DNA of 46,026 nucleotides. Origin: Desulfocapsa sp. GTDB taxonomy: Bacteria > Desulfobacterota > Desulfobulbia > Desulfobulbales > Desulfocapsaceae. The position numbers were made by a program, and so were the translations under genes. Below, one piece after another: positions 1-8,841 of the stretch. How positions within the stretch are numbered: the stretch's first letter is position 1; each line of letters begins with the position of its first letter. The DNA is taken from the NCBI GenBank assembly GCA_022712975.1, contig JAFLJO010000085.1, forward strand, positions 1-46,026, written 5' to 3'. A model generated the notes under the pieces. The model worked only from the letters and a program-made list of their open reading frames with translations. It had not been told where the DNA came from and searched no databases.

Positions 1-713
1 TTTTTTGCAGCAATACCTTTTTTTACACCAATCGGAGCCATTATTTCCTGGATTCTATCAAGATCAAGATGTTCAGTTGCTGTTTCAGCAAGCAATTGCA
101 TGGCCTCATCACTCCCTTCATATTCCTGATGCGGCGTAACACCCAGATGACGCATTGGGAAGATGTCACGTTTCATCCTTGGAATAGCACCAAGGACAGG
201 GATTCCTGTATATTTTTCAACTGCCTGGGTGATGACGGATTGATGCCGTTTTGTTCCAATCTGATTTAAAATTACGCCGCGAATATCTATACGTTCATCG
301 AGTTTTAAACAACCAAGTACCATGGCTGCAACAGTTCGTGTGGTCTTGCTACAGTTCACCACAAGTAATACAGGGAGATTGAGCAAAAGAGACAATTCGG
401 CTGTGGAGTAACCGCCATCACTATTTACACCATCATACAAACCACGATTTCCCTCCAGAACAACTACATCAGCGCCTTCACTGTGGGTAAGAAATGAGGC
501 TTTTATACTCTCAGCACTCATTAAATAGGGATCAAGATTGTAACAATTTTTCCCGGCAGCAAGTTTCATCCAGCCAGCATCAATATAATCCGGCCCTTTT
601 TTAAAAGGAACAACCACCTTCCCCTGACGAGCCAAAGCCGCAGTTAAACCAACCGCTACTACACTTTTTCCAGATCCTCCTGCAAGACCTGCTACTACAA
701 TTCCTTTTATCAT
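1..713 (-). CDS. cbiA: Cobyrinate a,c-diamide synthase-like protein (CbiA family), C-terminus cut by window edge
   Basis: The minus-strand reading frame opens at an ATG at 713 and runs off the left edge, giving about 237 residues. The N-terminus MIKGIVVAGLAGGSGKS is the P-loop of the dethiobiotin-synthetase-like amidase fold used by CbiA/CobB, and KKGPDYID a little further on is the conserved family stretch. A segment EGNRGLYDG matches the Mg/ATP-contacting loop seen in CbiA. In the family these enzymes amidate the a and c carboxylates of the corrin ring using ATP and glutamine; the glutaminase half would lie beyond the window. A Ni-sirohydrochlorin diamide synthase (CfbB) has the same fold and cannot be excluded from this half alone. 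Confidence 0.85.
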   Translation of the reverse strand, partial: MIKGIVVAGLAGGSGKSVVAVGLTAALARQGKVVVPFKKGPDYIDAGWMKLAAGKNCYNLDPYLMSAESIKASFLTHSEGADVVVLEGNRGLYDGVNSDGGYSTAELSLLLNLPVLLVVNCSKTTRTVAAMVLGCLKLDERIDIRGVILNQIGTKRHQSVITQAVEKYTGIPVLGAIPRMKRDIFPMRHLGVTPHQEYEGSDEAMQLLAETATEHLDLDRIQEIMAPIGVKKGIAAK

Positions 714-744
714 ATTCTTCTGTTCTGGTAGCTATTAGAGTTTA

Positions 745-1416
745 TTAATGTTCAGTTTTACCTTGTAGTGCCCATGCCTCTCTATACAGATCATTGAGAC
801 GGTTTTCCAGCAGAACACGATATTTCTCTATTTCCTCCGACTTGATCTTTGGCGGAACATCAAAGGGTTCAGCAAAAAAGAGATCTATACGGGAAAAAGG
901 CATTGGTAATGAGGTTCCATCCCATGAGCCAAGGCGCTTATAACGGCTGCAGGACCAGAGCATTGGGAGAACCGCTGCTCCGGCACGACTTGCCAGGACA
1001 ATGGGCCCTGCCTGGGCGACACGTGCAGGTCCTTGTGAGCCGTCAGCAACTATGGCTCCATTTCGTCCCTGCTTCATATAACGTATCAAAGATTTCATGG
1101 CCTGTAACCCACCCTTATTTCGTGACCCCCTGACAGTTGCAAAACCTATCTTCTGAGCAATCCGGCTAATGTACTCTCCATCTTTGCTGGCACTGACCAT
1201 GGCCACACCGCTCTCTTTACGCATATAGTATAAAATGAAAATAATTGCGTAATGCCATATACTGCCAACAACTGGAATGTCTCGATCTCTCAGCTCATCC
1301 CGATACTTCTGCCCATGAATTGTAATGCGGCAGGTCGCAAACAAAACTTTCACAAACCAGACAAAAATCGTCGGTACTACCCGCAAAGAAACCGCATACC
1401 AGAACCCCTCTTTCAT
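745..1416 (-). CDS. Lysophospholipid acyltransferase family protein (DUF374)
   Basis: A 223-residue protein with an N-terminal hydrophobic segment (about residues 8-26) and the DUF374 signature blocks [18 protein letters not shown] and ADGSQGPA. In DUF374 proteins these blocks take the place of the HX4D-type acyltransferase motifs; members are thought to transfer acyl chains in envelope lipid or lipid A assembly, but the substrate is not established. The stop/start region overlaps uvrB by 4 bp (its ATG lies inside the uvrB end), so the two are probably co-transcribed from the uvrB side. Family call is firm, the substrate unknown. Confidence 0.8.
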   Translation of the reverse strand: MKEGFWYAVSLRVVPTIFVWFVKVLFATCRITIHGQKYRDELRDRDIPVVGSIWHYAIIFILYYMRKESGVAMVSASKDGEYISRIAQKIGFATVRGSRNKGGLQAMKSLIRYMKQGRNGAIVADGSQGPARVAQAGPIVLASRAGAAVLPMLWSCSRYKRLGSWDGTSLPMPFSRIDLFFAEPFDVPPKIKSEEIEKYRVLLENRLNDLYREAWALQGKTEH

Positions 1417-3434
1417 CCTATTTCGATCTCCAGTTTTCGAAGCGCTTTAATTCTGTCGCGAAGGGCTGCCGCCACTTCAAATGCCAGTTCTTTAGCAGCA
1501 GCCTGCATCTCAATTTCCAGTTTTTTAATCTCTCTTTCAAGCTCACCCATACTATAATACACTGGAAGCTCTTCCGCAGCGGCTAATAATCCGTTTGCAT
1601 GATCGTCAGCAGCCTGATAACCACTGGCCTTAAGATGTTTCTGGATGGAATCTTTCACAGTTGAGCGAATGGTCTGCGGGGTAATCCCATGCTCCTTATT
1701 ATGAGCTTTCTGTATCACGCGGCGCCTTTCTGTTTCTTCTATGGTTCGTTCCATGGAACCGGTCATATCATCAGCATAAAGAATAACCCGACCTTCTGCA
1801 TTTCGTGCTGCCCGACCACAGGTTTGAATAAGAGATCGTTCTGAACGCAGGAAGCCTTCTTTATCCGCATCCAGTATAGCAACCAGAGATACCTCCGGGA
1901 TATCAAGACCTTCCCGCAAAAGATTAATCCCTACCAGAACATTATAATCACCTTTTCGCAGATCTCTGATCAGTTCGATTCGTTCAAGAGTTTTAATATC
2001 AGAGTGGAGATAGCGAATCTGAACATCTAGTTTTTCATAATAATCTGTAAGATCTTCTGCCATTCGTTTTGTCAGGGTGGTGACAAGAACAGCTTCGTTT
2101 CGATCAGTCCGCAGCCTGATTTCCTCTAAAAGATCATCAACCTGATTTGAGGCTGGTCGAACCTCAATTTTTGGATCAAGAAGCCCGGTGGGTCTGATAA
2201 TCTGATCCACAAGCCGCCCTTCCGCTTCTTCAATCTCAAAGGCGCCGGGAGTTGCAGAGACATACACAATCTGATTAATTCGTTCCTGAAACTCCTCAAA
2301 ACGCAACGGCCGATTATCGAGCGCTGAAGGTAAACGGAAGCCATAATGAACAAGCGTTTTCTTACGGGATCTGTCTCCATTATACATTCCGTTTAACTGA
2401 GGAACCCCGATATGAGATTCATCTATGATAAGGAGATAATCTTTATCAAAGTAATCGAGTAGATTGGGGGGTGCGAGCCCAGGTTCTTTTCCGGTGAGAT
2501 GTCTTGAGTAATTTTCAATTCCGTTACAATATCCAAGTTCCTGAATCATTTCCAAATCAAACATGGTCTTCTGTTCAAGACGTTGCAATTCCACGAGTCT
2601 GTTTTCAGTGTGAAAATAATCGAGCCGTTCTTTCAGTTCAATTTTAATTGTTTCCATGGCTGTTTGCAGTCTATCTTTGGAAGTAACAAAGTGACTACCT
2701 GGAAAAACCGTATATTCCTCTAAACGTTCGAGTACGACACCACGTAGAGGGTCAATAATAGAAATGGACTCAACGGTATCACCAAAGAATTCCAGGCGGA
2801 TAGCCCGTTCTTCTTCATGAACCGGAAAGATATCAATCACATCACCACGAACCCTGAATGTCCCACGATGAAAGGAGACATCATTTCGTTCGTAAAGCAT
2901 GAAAACTAATCGCCTTTGCACCTGTTCCGGTACAAACTCTTCATCGGTCTTAAGAAAAAGATGCATGTTTTTGTATTCTTCGGGGGAACCAAGTCCGTAA
3001 ATACATGAGACAGATGCAACAATTATTACATCACGCCGGGTCAACAGGGAACGTGTGGTGGAGTGACGCATTTTGTCAATGGCATCATTGATTGCAGAAT
3101 CTTTTTCTATATAGGTATCAGAAGACGGAATATATGCTTCCGGCTGATAATAATCGTAATAAGAAACGAAGTATTCCACGGCGTTATGAGGAAACAATTC
3201 TTTAAATTCAGAGAACAGCTGAGCAGCAAGCGTTTTATTGGGTGCAATTATCAAAGTGGGTCGCTGCACTTTTTCAACAACAGAGGCCATTGTAAAGGTC
3301 TTTCCGGAGCCTGTAACACCTAGCAGTACTTGGCTTCTGGCACCTGATTCAATTCCACTGGTAATGGTGGCAATAGCTTCCGGCTGATCTCCGGCGGCTT
3401 CAAAAGGTGCAATGAGTTCGAAGGGTTTATCCAT
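1413..3434 (-). CDS. uvrB: Excinuclease ABC subunit B (UvrB)
   Basis: A full-length 673-residue UvrB, the damage-verification helicase of nucleotide excision repair that receives DNA from UvrA and recruits UvrC. Visible landmarks are Walker [13 protein letters not shown] near residue 40, the DNA-wrapping beta-hairpin around [15 protein letters not shown] (about residues 92-106), the Walker B box LIIDESH, the helicase motif [11 protein letters not shown], and a C-terminal UVR motif (about residues 630-665) that contacts UvrC. Length matches the family norm. It starts at an ATG 146 bp from the divergent response regulator, so the intergenic space holds both promoters; I could not define a LexA box there. 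Confidence 0.97.
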   Translation of the reverse strand: MDKPFELIAPFEAAGDQPEAIATITSGIESGARSQVLLGVTGSGKTFTMASVVEKVQRPTLIIAPNKTLAAQLFSEFKELFPHNAVEYFVSYYDYYQPEAYIPSSDTYIEKDSAINDAIDKMRHSTTRSLLTRRDVIIVASVSCIYGLGSPEEYKNMHLFLKTDEEFVPEQVQRRLVFMLYERNDVSFHRGTFRVRGDVIDIFPVHEEERAIRLEFFGDTVESISIIDPLRGVVLERLEEYTVFPGSHFVTSKDRLQTAMETIKIELKERLDYFHTENRLVELQRLEQKTMFDLEMIQELGYCNGIENYSRHLTGKEPGLAPPNLLDYFDKDYLLIIDESHIGVPQLNGMYNGDRSRKKTLVHYGFRLPSALDNRPLRFEEFQERINQIVYVSATPGAFEIEEAEGRLVDQIIRPTGLLDPKIEVRPASNQVDDLLEEIRLRTDRNEAVLVTTLTKRMAEDLTDYYEKLDVQIRYLHSDIKTLERIELIRDLRKGDYNVLVGINLLREGLDIPEVSLVAILDADKEGFLRSERSLIQTCGRAARNAEGRVILYADDMTGSMERTIEETERRRVIQKAHNKEHGITPQTIRSTVKDSIQKHLKASGYQAADDHANGLLAAAEELPVYYSMGELEREIKKLEIEMQAAAKELAFEVAAALRDRIKALRKLEIEIG

Positions 3435-3580
3435 GTGTTTTCATTTACCCTATTTCCTGGAATCTGGCAAATAAAGACATAGATAAATTCTTTGACATTC
3501 AGCTAAACATTTTGGTACGATGGTTATATAGATTGTAATATTGCTCTGTTAGCAAACAATACGAGTCGGAGTAAGGAACA

Positions 3581-4219
3581 GTGGAAAAGATTTCTGTAGT
3601 TATAATTGATGATCATCCTGTTATTCGTCACGGAGTTACCTCTGTCTTAAAAAAACAACCTGATATGCATGTGGTTGGTGAATCAGATACTGCCGCTACT
3701 GCCCTTCCTTTGATAAAGGAATTAAAACCGGATGTGGTAATTCTAGATATCACCATGACTGGAATCAGTGGCATTGATCTTATTCCATATATCAAAGCCC
3801 TGTCTGAGAATACAATCATCATCATTTATTCCATGCACCAGAGTACCGACATTATCTATCGGTCATTTAAAGCAGGTGCAAAGGGCTATGTATTAAAGGC
3901 TGATGCGATCAGAGACCTTTTCAAGGCAGTCCGTGAAGCAGTACAGGGGCGGATATTCCTCAGCAAATCACTTCCGCAAAACATGGAGGCGCAACTATTG
4001 AGTGGTGATACTGAAAAAGGAGCACTCTCCATTCTTTCACCACGGGAATATGAGATCGCAAATCTACTTGGCCAGGGGATGACCCCTGATGAGATAGGAG
4101 AAACACTTTTTATCAGTCCCAAAACAGTTCGCGTACATCGAACCAATATTATGCATAAATTGGATTGTGGACGATCAAATGAATTATTGCTTTTGTTGCG
4201 GGATTGTTTTCCTCAATAG
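3581..4219 (+). CDS. NarL/FixJ-type response regulator
   Basis: A 212-residue two-domain regulator. The receiver domain carries the acidic pair IIDDHP, the phosphoacceptor Asp56 in VVILDITMTG and the conserved Lys in YVLKAD. The C-terminal LuxR-type helix-turn-helix (about residues 148-205) begins with LSPREYEIANLLGQG and contains SPKTVRVHRTNIMHKL. The start is a GTG preceded by a purine-rich GGAGTAAGGAA ribosome-binding site. No histidine kinase lies next to it, so it is an orphan here and its targets are unknown. The following gene on the plus strand is separated by a terminator and a strand switch. Confidence 0.9.
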   Translation: MEKISVVIIDDHPVIRHGVTSVLKKQPDMHVVGESDTAATALPLIKELKPDVVILDITMTGISGIDLIPYIKALSENTIIIIYSMHQSTDIIYRSFKAGAKGYVLKADAIRDLFKAVREAVQGRIFLSKSLPQNMEAQLLSGDTEKGALSILSPREYEIANLLGQGMTPDEIGETLFISPKTVRVHRTNIMHKLDCGRSNELLLLLRDCFPQ

Positions 4220-4352
4220 TCTTTCACTCACAGCTAATAAAAATTATAGAATAACAGCCACGCACTTGAGTCTTCCCCTTTCGGTTTTCATAATTTCCCC
4301 CAAAAAAGAATTTTTCGAAAAATTATTTACCCGCCATGTCAGGTAAACAAAA

Positions 4353-4392
4353 AAAAGACCTGCTCTTTTTAGAAGCAGGCCTTTTAAAATAT
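4353..4392 (-). terminator. Rho-independent terminator, minus strand
   Basis: Two 12-base arms (4353-4364 and 4374-4385) pair fully on the minus strand if one G-U wobble is allowed and are followed by a run of eight Ts in that direction. On the plus strand the same position is an A-C mismatch, so minus-strand use is favoured. It lies just downstream of the minus-strand gene tail ending at 4458. Confidence 0.75.
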
Positions 4393-4457
4393 TATTACTG
4401 TTTATCACAGGCAATATTAGTTTCCACTATTCCAAAATCAATTCCTCATGATCTATT

Positions 4458-4700
4458 TCAGACAGCTTCATCAGTTGCAATTGCCCCGCTCTCAGTTACA
4501 ACATCCTTCTGCAGAAGGAGGAAGAGGTGAACCTGACTGGTACAACTTAACAGGTGCAATTGAACCTGTTCAGAAGGAACATCAGGTGATGCGCTCATTA
4601 AAATCCCAGAATAAATATCATCCATCAATGCTAGACCAATAGAATTAGGGCTGTCCATATTTCTTTCAATATGCTGACCGATTGTGGATAGTAATTGTAA
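4458..4700 (-). pseudogene. 3' tail of an unidentified minus-strand gene, beheaded at about 4.7 kb
   Basis: A minus-strand frame ends at 4458 and is followed by a good minus-strand terminator, which suggests a real gene end. The last 80 or so residues (for example STIGQHIERNMDSPNS and MDDIYSGILMSASPD) have a normal protein-like composition, whereas residues further upstream in the same frame are merely the antisense of the amidohydrolase that starts at about 4.7 kb. I read this as a gene tail that lost its 5' part at the breakpoint. I do not recognise the family. Confidence 0.45.
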
Positions 4701-5583
4701 AAATATTTTTCCAATAATGTTTGATGCTATTGGTTTAATGCTTGATGTCGGCAATATTGATATAGGAAAATTTGATTCCTGTCCCTTAGAAATACATTCT
4801 CTATATGAAATGCTTGGCCCTTCGAAAGCTGCAACACAAAAAGCCATTGAAGCTATTGAACACTTTCCTGTAGAACTGTCTGTTACAGCACATGCTCCCT
4901 ATTCCACATCTCCAAACCTTCTTAAAGTTATAAAAAACAGATGCCGGAACCAGGAGCAACTGTTTTCATTCCATCTTGCTGAAAACCTTGATGAAGGTCT
5001 TTTATTGAGTAAAGGTGAAGGCTGTTTTGCCCGGTTTTTAAAAGATCGAACAGGCTCTGATTCTCCTTTTCCAATTCCTGGAATTGACAGCAGTACTGTG
5101 GTGGAGTACTTACAGCGATTAGGAATTCTTGATTCAAAAACCATTTGTGTCCATTGTGTTCATTTGAATGATGAAGAAATAAAGATTATTGCAGATGCTG
5201 GAGCTCATATTTGCCTTTGCCCTGGAAGTAATAAATTTCTTTCCGTTGGAACAGTTCGATTACAAGCTTTGCTTGATCATGGAATCCTTCCTGCGCTAGG
5301 CACTGATTCAATTGCTTCAAATCCAAGCATTGATTTGTGGCAGGAGATGGCACTGTTAGGAAAAGAACACCCCGCTGTATCTCCAGAAAGTATTCTTTCC
5401 ATGGCAACAATTGGTGGAGCCAGAGCCATGGGGCGTGCTAACGATTATGGCAGCCTCGAAGCAGGAAAAACGGCTAGGTTTCTCCACATTCAAGACAAAG
5501 AATATGATGATGTTGAAAGTTCTGAACAGCTCCTGGAACGATTAACGATAAGTGGTAAACCGGAATCAGTACAGTGGTTGTAA
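4684..5583 (+). pseudogene. Amidohydrolase, probable aminofutalosine deaminase, N-terminus missing
   Basis: The frame gives 299 residues matching the C-terminal two thirds of an ATZ/TRZ-type amidohydrolase: metal-ligand His in SVTAHAPYSTS (about residues 66-76), FHLAEN, the second His region ICVHCVHL and the Asp in ALGTDS (about 204-209). The first 110-120 residues, including the N-terminal HxH metal-binding pair required by the family, are absent; upstream sequence is instead the antisense tail of another gene. Placement directly before mqnA supports aminodeoxyfutalosine deaminase of the futalosine menaquinone pathway. As it stands it lacks two zinc ligands and should be inactive. The recognisable part begins near residue 20. 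Confidence 0.7.
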
Positions 5584-5619
5584 TGAGATGAAAATTATGG
5601 ACTCGTGGAAAAAATTTAT

Positions 5620-6447
5620 ATGAGAAAAGTACGTATCGGTATGGTGAATTATATCAATACTGCACCGATTTATGAGACCTGGAAGACTCGTACCCATCCA
5701 CAGAATTGGCATGTTGTTGAGGCTCCCCCTTCAACCTTAAATAGAATGCTTGCCAACGGTGAGTTGGATCTTGGTTTTGTCTCATCGTATGAGTATGGCG
5801 TACGCCCCGAGGAGTATCGAATTCTCTCTGATCTTTCCATAAGTGCAAATGGTTCTGTCGGTTCCGTATTCCTTTTTTCAAGAGTTGCCCCAAATAGGTT
5901 GAACGATCAATATGTGCTTCTGAGTGGGCAATCAGAGACATCCATCAGCCTTGTTAAAATACTTCTTGAAGAGTTTTTTCATGTGTATCCTAAATATGAA
6001 GTCGGGGATGTTACTGGCCGGAAAGCTGCTGAATCTGGAGCTATTTTAGCCATTGGAGACGAGGCGCTGCGATTATCAGCCAGTAATGAGTTCCCCTATA
6101 AACTTGATCTTGCAGAAGTATGGTGTCAGTACACAGGTTTACCCTTTGTCTTTGCAGTATGTGCAGTGCGTGAAGAGTTTTGTCGTGGGTATCCAGAAAT
6201 TGTTTCTGCCATTCATCGTGAATTTCTATTTTGCAAAGGGGAGGGGAGGAAACATCTCGAATCTATCTGTGAAACTGTGGCACCTCGTATTCCCATGCAT
6301 CCTGATGAGTGCTATGTGTACCTGATGGCCATTGAGTATGGCCTTGGAGAACGCAAGCAATTAGCATTGGAAACATTCTTTCAATATTTGATTGATCGAA
6401 ATGAGGCATCTCCAAAATCTGTCCCATTAAATATATTTGCAAGTTAA
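5620..6447 (+). CDS. mqnA: Chorismate dehydratase MqnA
   Basis: MqnA converts chorismate to 3-enolpyruvylbenzoate, the first committed step of the futalosine menaquinone route. The protein has the family opening RIGMVNYINTAPIY, the substrate-pocket stretch GELDLGFVSSYEYG and later AIGDEALRL and YTGLPFVFAVCAV, all characteristic of MqnA/MqnD periplasmic-binding-like folds. I chose the ATG at 5620 because it gives the usual N-terminus; a GTG at 5605 would add five residues. It begins 36 bp after the truncated amidohydrolase and is followed 13 bp later by a ubiX-like gene, forming a menaquinone operon. Confidence 0.93.
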   Translation: MRKVRIGMVNYINTAPIYETWKTRTHPQNWHVVEAPPSTLNRMLANGELDLGFVSSYEYGVRPEEYRILSDLSISANGSVGSVFLFSRVAPNRLNDQYVLLSGQSETSISLVKILLEEFFHVYPKYEVGDVTGRKAAESGAILAIGDEALRLSASNEFPYKLDLAEVWCQYTGLPFVFAVCAVREEFCRGYPEIVSAIHREFLFCKGEGRKHLESICETVAPRIPMHPDECYVYLMAIEYGLGERKQLALETFFQYLIDRNEASPKSVPLNIFAS

Positions 6448-6460
6448 AGGCAGGAAAAAA

Positions 6461-7033
6461 ATGAAAAAAATACTTGTGGCAGTTACTGGTGCTTCAGCCA
6501 TGCTTTATGTACAATCTTTTCTTAAAATGCTTGAACGGGAAAATAACGTTACTGTTCATGGTATTTGTTCGGAGGCAGGTGAAAAAGTTCTGGAACTTGA
6601 ACATAAAAAAGATTCAAGAAATCTTCCGGCGGTAACAAAATGGTTTGATTGCAAAGATTTTACAGCCGCTCCGGCATCAGGTTCAGCCGACTACGATTCC
6701 ATGGTGGTTATTCCCTGCTCAATGGGAACACTTGCTGCAATTTCAACCGGGATTACATCCAACCTTATCCATCGGGCAGCTGATGTGATGCTTAAAGAGA
6801 ATAAAAAGCTCATTCTTGTTACCAGAGAAACTCCTTTAAATAGAACTCATCTGAAAAATATGCTTAATGCCCATGATGCCGGTGCCACTATTTGTCCTCC
6901 GCATCCGGGTTTTTATTTGAAACCTGAAAGTCTGGAAGAGGCTGCAATGACTTTTTCATGGCGACTAGGAGATCAGCTTGGCCTCAAAATGAAAGGGCGT
7001 AAGAGATGGGGAATGATGGGGGATGATGACTAA
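6461..7033 (+). CDS. ubiX: UbiX-family flavin prenyltransferase
   Basis: A 190-residue flavoprotein of the UbiX family, which makes prenylated FMN for UbiD-type decarboxylases. The N-terminal VAVTGASAMLYVQSF loop binds FMN phosphate; VVIPCSMGTLAAIS and LVTRETPLNRTHLKNM are the diagnostic UbiX blocks. The ATG at 6461 has a GGCAGG ribosome-binding site and excludes an upstream TTG overlap with mqnA. The stop codon overlaps the ATG of the next gene by one base. In the futalosine pathway a UbiX/UbiD pair acts late in ring decarboxylation (MqnM/MqnL in Streptomyces); the UbiD partner is not in this window. Confidence 0.92.
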   Translation: MKKILVAVTGASAMLYVQSFLKMLERENNVTVHGICSEAGEKVLELEHKKDSRNLPAVTKWFDCKDFTAAPASGSADYDSMVVIPCSMGTLAAISTGITSNLIHRAADVMLKENKKLILVTRETPLNRTHLKNMLNAHDAGATICPPHPGFYLKPESLEEAAMTFSWRLGDQLGLKMKGRKRWGMMGDDD

Positions 7034-7893
7034 TGTTTAAGAAGATCTCCATCCTGCTAGAGATGATCAAATTCAAATTGACCATCTTTTCCATGCCTTT
7101 TGCTTTTATTGGTGCCTTTCTTGGCGCACGTGGCGTTCCTGAGTGGCGCAGCTTTCTGTTTGTAATCCTTGCAATGGTTGGAGCACGAACCTGCGCCATG
7201 GGATTTAACCGCATTGTGGATGCAAAGTTTGACGGAGCTAATCCCCGGACTGCAGAGCGTGCTCTTCCATCCGGTGCTGTGAGTAGTTTTGAAGCCTGGG
7301 GGATGGTTATTGCAGCAGGGCTTGTATTCTTTTATGCCGCATGGTCTTTAAACTCCTTAACTTTTCAGCTTGCTCCTTTTGCCTTAGGACTAACTCTTTT
7401 TTATTCTCTCACCAAACGTTTTACTTCTCTGTGCCATCTGGTATTAGGTGTTGCCCTGGCATTTTCTCCGCTTGGCGGCTGGGTAGCGATCCAGGGAAGC
7501 CTTGCATCATACCCATGGGCACTTTCAGCAGGAGTTCTCTTTTGGGTGGCTGGTTTTGATACCGTCTATGCCTGTCTTGATGCAGAGTTTGATAAGAAAA
7601 CCGGACTTCATTCGTTGCCTTCAAGAATTGGACAACGTAATGCCTTTCGCTTGGCCGCCGGTTTTCATGTACTGGCATTTATTCTGTTTGTTCTCACCGG
7701 TCTACAGGCAAACTTAAATGGTCTTTATTATATCGGTGTATTTATAGCAGCATGTGCCTTGTTTTATCAACATTGGATTGTGAATCCAAATGATTTATCC
7801 AGGATTCAGATGTCATTCTTCTCAATGAACGGTTTTATCAGTCTGGCTTTGTTCATTGCTACATGGCTGGCACTTTTTACCGAAAAATTATGA
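7033..7893 (+). CDS. mqnP: UbiA-type prenyltransferase MqnP
   Basis: A 286-residue polytopic membrane protein of the UbiA superfamily. The two Mg-binding aspartate motifs are visible as NRIVDAKFDGANPRT (about residues 57-71) and DTVYACLDAEFDKKTG, and there are about eight to nine hydrophobic helices. With mqnA and ubiX immediately upstream it is best read as MqnP, which attaches the isoprenoid tail to the aromatic menaquinone precursor. Start overlaps the preceding stop, indicating translational coupling. The operon end is followed by a hairpin repeat. Confidence 0.9.
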   Translation: MFKKISILLEMIKFKLTIFSMPFAFIGAFLGARGVPEWRSFLFVILAMVGARTCAMGFNRIVDAKFDGANPRTAERALPSGAVSSFEAWGMVIAAGLVFFYAAWSLNSLTFQLAPFALGLTLFYSLTKRFTSLCHLVLGVALAFSPLGGWVAIQGSLASYPWALSAGVLFWVAGFDTVYACLDAEFDKKTGLHSLPSRIGQRNAFRLAAGFHVLAFILFVLTGLQANLNGLYYIGVFIAACALFYQHWIVNPNDLSRIQMSFFSMNGFISLALFIATWLALFTEKL

Positions 7894-7903
7894 TAAAGAT
7901 TTT

Positions 7904-8029
7904 GGTAAGCGTTCACCAGCACCCCATATTTGTCCGATCGAGCCGCCTTATGTACAAAATCGTACACTGCGGCGTCCTGCTTGAACAAATCTGAGGCACG
8001 GAGTCTACGCTTACCTGGTGAATGCTTAC
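7904..8029. repeat. Hairpin element with TAAGCGTTCACCA-type inverted ends
   Basis: Left end GGTAAGCGTTCACCA (7904-7918) pairs with the reverse complement at 8016-8029. Inside, 7999-8015 reads CGGAGTCTACGCTTACC, one base different from the reverse complement of the Z arm of the modular hairpin family at 12.2 and 29.8 kb. A further small stem lies around 7943-7974 (GCCGC...GCGGC flanking TGTAC...GTACA). A third copy of the end motif occurs at 8059-8070. The remainder of the 7894-8217 gap shows nothing else I can name. Confidence 0.7.
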
Positions 8030-8217
8030 GAAACCAAGTTTACTGTAAATCAGCATTTGTGGTGAACGGTTACAATAAATCGGTGCCTTTTTTCTGAATA
8101 TAAAGTTAGATCCTATAGCAATTGACATTTAGTCTAAACGTGATAAGTTTTAAGTAACTTAAACAACGTGATTTATGACTACCAGACAAAACAAAAAACA
8201 AGATTGCAGAGGTGAAC

Positions 8218-8448
8218 ATGGAAAAGATAGAATTACCTTTAGAGCAATACAACCAAGCTCAAAAGCTTGATTTACTTGAGCGTATTTGGGGTGACCTTCG
8301 TCAAAATGAAGAAGAGCTTGAAAGCCCGGATTGGCATGAGCCAATTCTTGCAGAACGTAGAGCAGAGATCGAAAGCGGTCAAGCGGAAATACTTGATTGG
8401 TCCGATGAGCTGAAAGAGAAAATAAAGAAAGAAGCTCTATGCAAGTAA
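8218..8448 (+). CDS. Addiction-module antitoxin (TIGR02574-like)
   Basis: A short acidic protein of 76 residues with the features of the putative addiction module component family: an N-terminal helix with QAQKLDLLERIWGDL and a C-terminal tail ILAERRAEIESGQAEI followed by WSDELKEKI, where relatives carry the toxin-wrapping helix. It is presumed to neutralise the ParE/RelE-like toxin encoded just downstream, whose ATG lies inside this gene (10 bp overlap). The ATG at 8218 is preferred over a GTG at 8212 because of an AGAGG sequence upstream. Confidence 0.8.
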   Translation: MEKIELPLEQYNQAQKLDLLERIWGDLRQNEEELESPDWHEPILAERRAEIESGQAEILDWSDELKEKIKKEALCK

Positions 8449-8735
8449 CACTTCTGGCGAAAGCTAAAGAGGATCTAATAGTCGAGGCTAGGTTCTACGA
8501 AGGAAAACAACTAGGCCTCGGTGATTATTTTCTTAGTACCCTCTATGTCGATATTGGCTCTCTGTCTTTTTATGCCGGTATTCATATGAAACAGTTTGGC
8601 TTTTACCGATTGTTGGCTAGCAAATTTTCCTGTGCCATCTATTATGACATTATTGATAATGTAGCCGTGATTTCCGCTGTTCTGGACACTAGGAGAGATC
8701 CTAAGTGGATTAAAGAAAAATTGAGTGAAAATTAA
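8439..8735 (+). CDS. ParE/RelE-superfamily toxin
   Basis: A 98-residue protein with the layout of ParE-like toxins: ALAKAKEDL-type N-terminal helix leading to EARFYEGKQLGLGDYF, a central strand region with IHMKQFGFYRLLASKF, then the strand CAIYYDII and a C-terminal AVLDTRRDPKWI. It overlaps the antitoxin by 10 bp, the standard arrangement of these modules. Whether it acts as an mRNA interferase (RelE) or gyrase poison (ParE) cannot be told from sequence; the RRDP-W ending is common in the ParE-like branch paired with TIGR02574 antitoxins. Confidence 0.82.
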   Translation: MQVTLLAKAKEDLIVEARFYEGKQLGLGDYFLSTLYVDIGSLSFYAGIHMKQFGFYRLLASKFSCAIYYDIIDNVAVISAVLDTRRDPKWIKEKLSEN

Positions 8736-8778
8736 GTATATATCTTCTCGTCGTCATAAGAATTTAATTGACAGAAAA

Positions 8779-8825
8779 GGGGACAGATTCATTTCTCGTT
8801 AAATAAATCTTGCCCCATTTTTTTT
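8779..8825. repeat. GGGGACAGATT inverted repeat doubling as terminator
   Basis: GGGGACAGATTCATTT (8779-8794) is the imperfect inverse of 8801-8816, and the second arm is followed by a T-run (8818-8825). The GGGGACAGATT...AATCT.CCCC pattern resembles REP-type sequences found next to IS200-like (Y1, RAYT) transposases in deltaproteobacterial genomes; that link is from memory. In position it can terminate the toxin-antitoxin transcript ahead of purC. Confidence 0.6.
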
Positions 8826-8841
8826 ACAAAGGAGAATATAA

